The notes under the pieces were generated by a model. It was given only the letters and a program-made list of their open reading frames with translations, did not search any database and had not been told where the DNA came from. From Microbulbifer okhotskensis (lineage in GTDB: Bacteria > Pseudomonadota > Gammaproteobacteria > Pseudomonadales > Cellvibrionaceae), in contig NZ_JALBWM010000039.1 in the NCBI RefSeq assembly GCF_023895975.1, positions 1-37,876 of the forward strand: a stretch of 37,876 nucleotides of DNA, given 5' to 3'. Both the position numbers and the translations under genes were made by a program. Positions 37,267-37,876 of the stretch are shown one piece after another (position 1 is the first letter of the stretch; each line of letters opens with the position of its first letter).

Positions 37267-37827
37267 TTAACTTTGGGGGCAGCTGAGGTTGTCTCCACTA
37301 CCGTTTTCTACTATACCATCCCCATCTGCGTCCCTTCCATAGTATGGTCGACCGATCGAATTTAAAATAATTATCCATCCCAATTTGGCCTCTCCATCGG
37401 TAGGGCAGTAGGAGAAATTTCCACTCTGCGATGGCGTAGTTCCGTCAGGGCGAAATATTAAATATCCTTTGTTGTTAAATCCTTTCCAGGAAAGAGTCGC
37501 TCCTTCAGGTAAGCGGGTGAAATAGCGTTCTATTTTGTCTTTAGAATCCAGAGTACCGTTACTATTTATATCGATAAATAGTAACGCGCCATTAGACCAG
37601 TTGTTCGAGCAAATATCTTCGTCACCCTTTGGGCATAGGATGAAGTTAGCCCTTTCACTATATGCTTGGTTTCGCATAAATATAAGAAGCTCGAATAGTT
37701 CCCATTGTTTTGTCTTGCTCCTATAACGTGCCGTAAATTCAGTAAATACAGGAAAGGCTATAAAAGTAACAATAGCGAGAATCGTAATAACTAACATTAA
37801 TTCTATCAACACTTCGGACAATTTCAT
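37267..37827 (-). CDS. FimT/GspH-like minor pilin with atypical processing site
   Basis: A 186-residue protein. The N-terminal helix EVLIELMLVITILAIVTFIAFPVF keeps the pilin-like VLIEL core, but the residue before it is Ser, not Gly, and +1 is Glu, not Phe or Met (leader MKLS). An in-frame TGA (25-27 bases before the ATG when read on the minus strand) rules out a longer leader. The body is of GspH/FimT type: QAYSERANFILCPKGDEDIC, YLIFRPDGTTPSQSGNFSYC, LGWIIILNSIGRPYYG. It is convergent with pilE with no spacer. Its first seven codons and upstream 32 bases recur in inverted orientation at the left end of the window. FimT proteins can bind DNA in competence; whether this one does is unknown. 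Confidence 0.75.
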   Translation of the reverse strand: MKLSEVLIELMLVITILAIVTFIAFPVFTEFTARYRSKTKQWELFELLIFMRNQAYSERANFILCPKGDEDICSNNWSNGALLFIDINSNGTLDSKDKIERYFTRLPEGATLSWKGFNNKGYLIFRPDGTTPSQSGNFSYCPTDGEAKLGWIIILNSIGRPYYGRDADGDGIVENGSGDNLSCPQS

Positions 37828-37859
37828 GCAGCTATAGCCCCATAGTCACTGTACCGCTC
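37807..37859 (-). repeat. Inverted-repeat copy of a prepilin gene's 5' end (right copy)
   Basis: This 53-base segment covers the upstream region and first codons of the intact FimT-like gene and is the reverse complement of 1-53 with three mismatches. The 17 bases after it (37860-37876) show nothing recognisable. Confidence 0.9.
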
Positions 37860-37876
37860 GTAAATACGGGCAACTT

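Overview
The window looks like a piece of a marine gammaproteobacterial chromosome, near the Cellvibrionales/Pseudomonadales (a Microbulbifer- or Saccharophagus-like relative is my guess; no rRNA is present to settle it). The main evidence is gene order. The run ispB / rplU-rpmA-obgE-proB / rpsT / murJ-ribF-ileS-lspA-fkpB-ispH / type IV pilus minor-pilin cluster follows, as I recall it, the Pseudomonas aeruginosa backbone, and uvrA-MFS-ssb is another Pseudomonas-like block. No tRNA, rRNA, CRISPR array or transposase was seen.

Layout. 1-1,265: a scarred accessory edge. A 53-bp copy of a prepilin gene's 5' end abuts a frameshifted, truncated gene (60-359), followed by its intact paralogue (553-1182). 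1,266-8,525: uvrA (-), manC, an MFS exporter, ssb and an RmlD-like protein with a degenerate active site. 8,565-12,983: fabA-fabB (-), then galU and a translationally overlapping phosphomannomutase. With manC, these supply UDP-glucose and GDP-mannose for surface polysaccharide. 13,037-13,672: an orphan gene whose T-x5-C...H motif resembles the CNF1/BLF1/CheD glutamine deamidases. 13,934-18,389: ispB divergent from rplU-rpmA, then obgE and proB. 18,399-22,573 (-): rpsT, preceded by a sensor kinase, a response regulator and an OmpA-like protein that match the proteobacterial dedicated sortase (Pds) system, although no sortase or substrate gene is here. 23,047-30,542: the housekeeping run murJ to ispH. 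30,819-37,266: a pilus assembly operon (FimU/FimT-like pilin, PilV, PilW, PilX, PilY1, PilE). 37,267-37,827 (-): a second FimT/GspH-like pilin with an odd cleavage site, whose 5' end is duplicated in inverted orientation at base 1.

How the parts relate. The backbone is essential housekeeping (translation, isoprenoids, lipid II flipping, fatty acid synthesis). Accessory material sits between its blocks: the Pds regulator set between rpsT and murJ, the deamidase candidate beside ispB, and pilus-tip genes with repeat-rich, apparently fast-evolving segments after ispH.

The most rewarding leads are the deamidase-like orphan, the Pds set without a sortase (together with the hairpin-rich spacer inside it), and the 37.8-kb-spaced inverted prepilin repeat. 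All assignments come from reading sequence motifs by eye; no database search was run.
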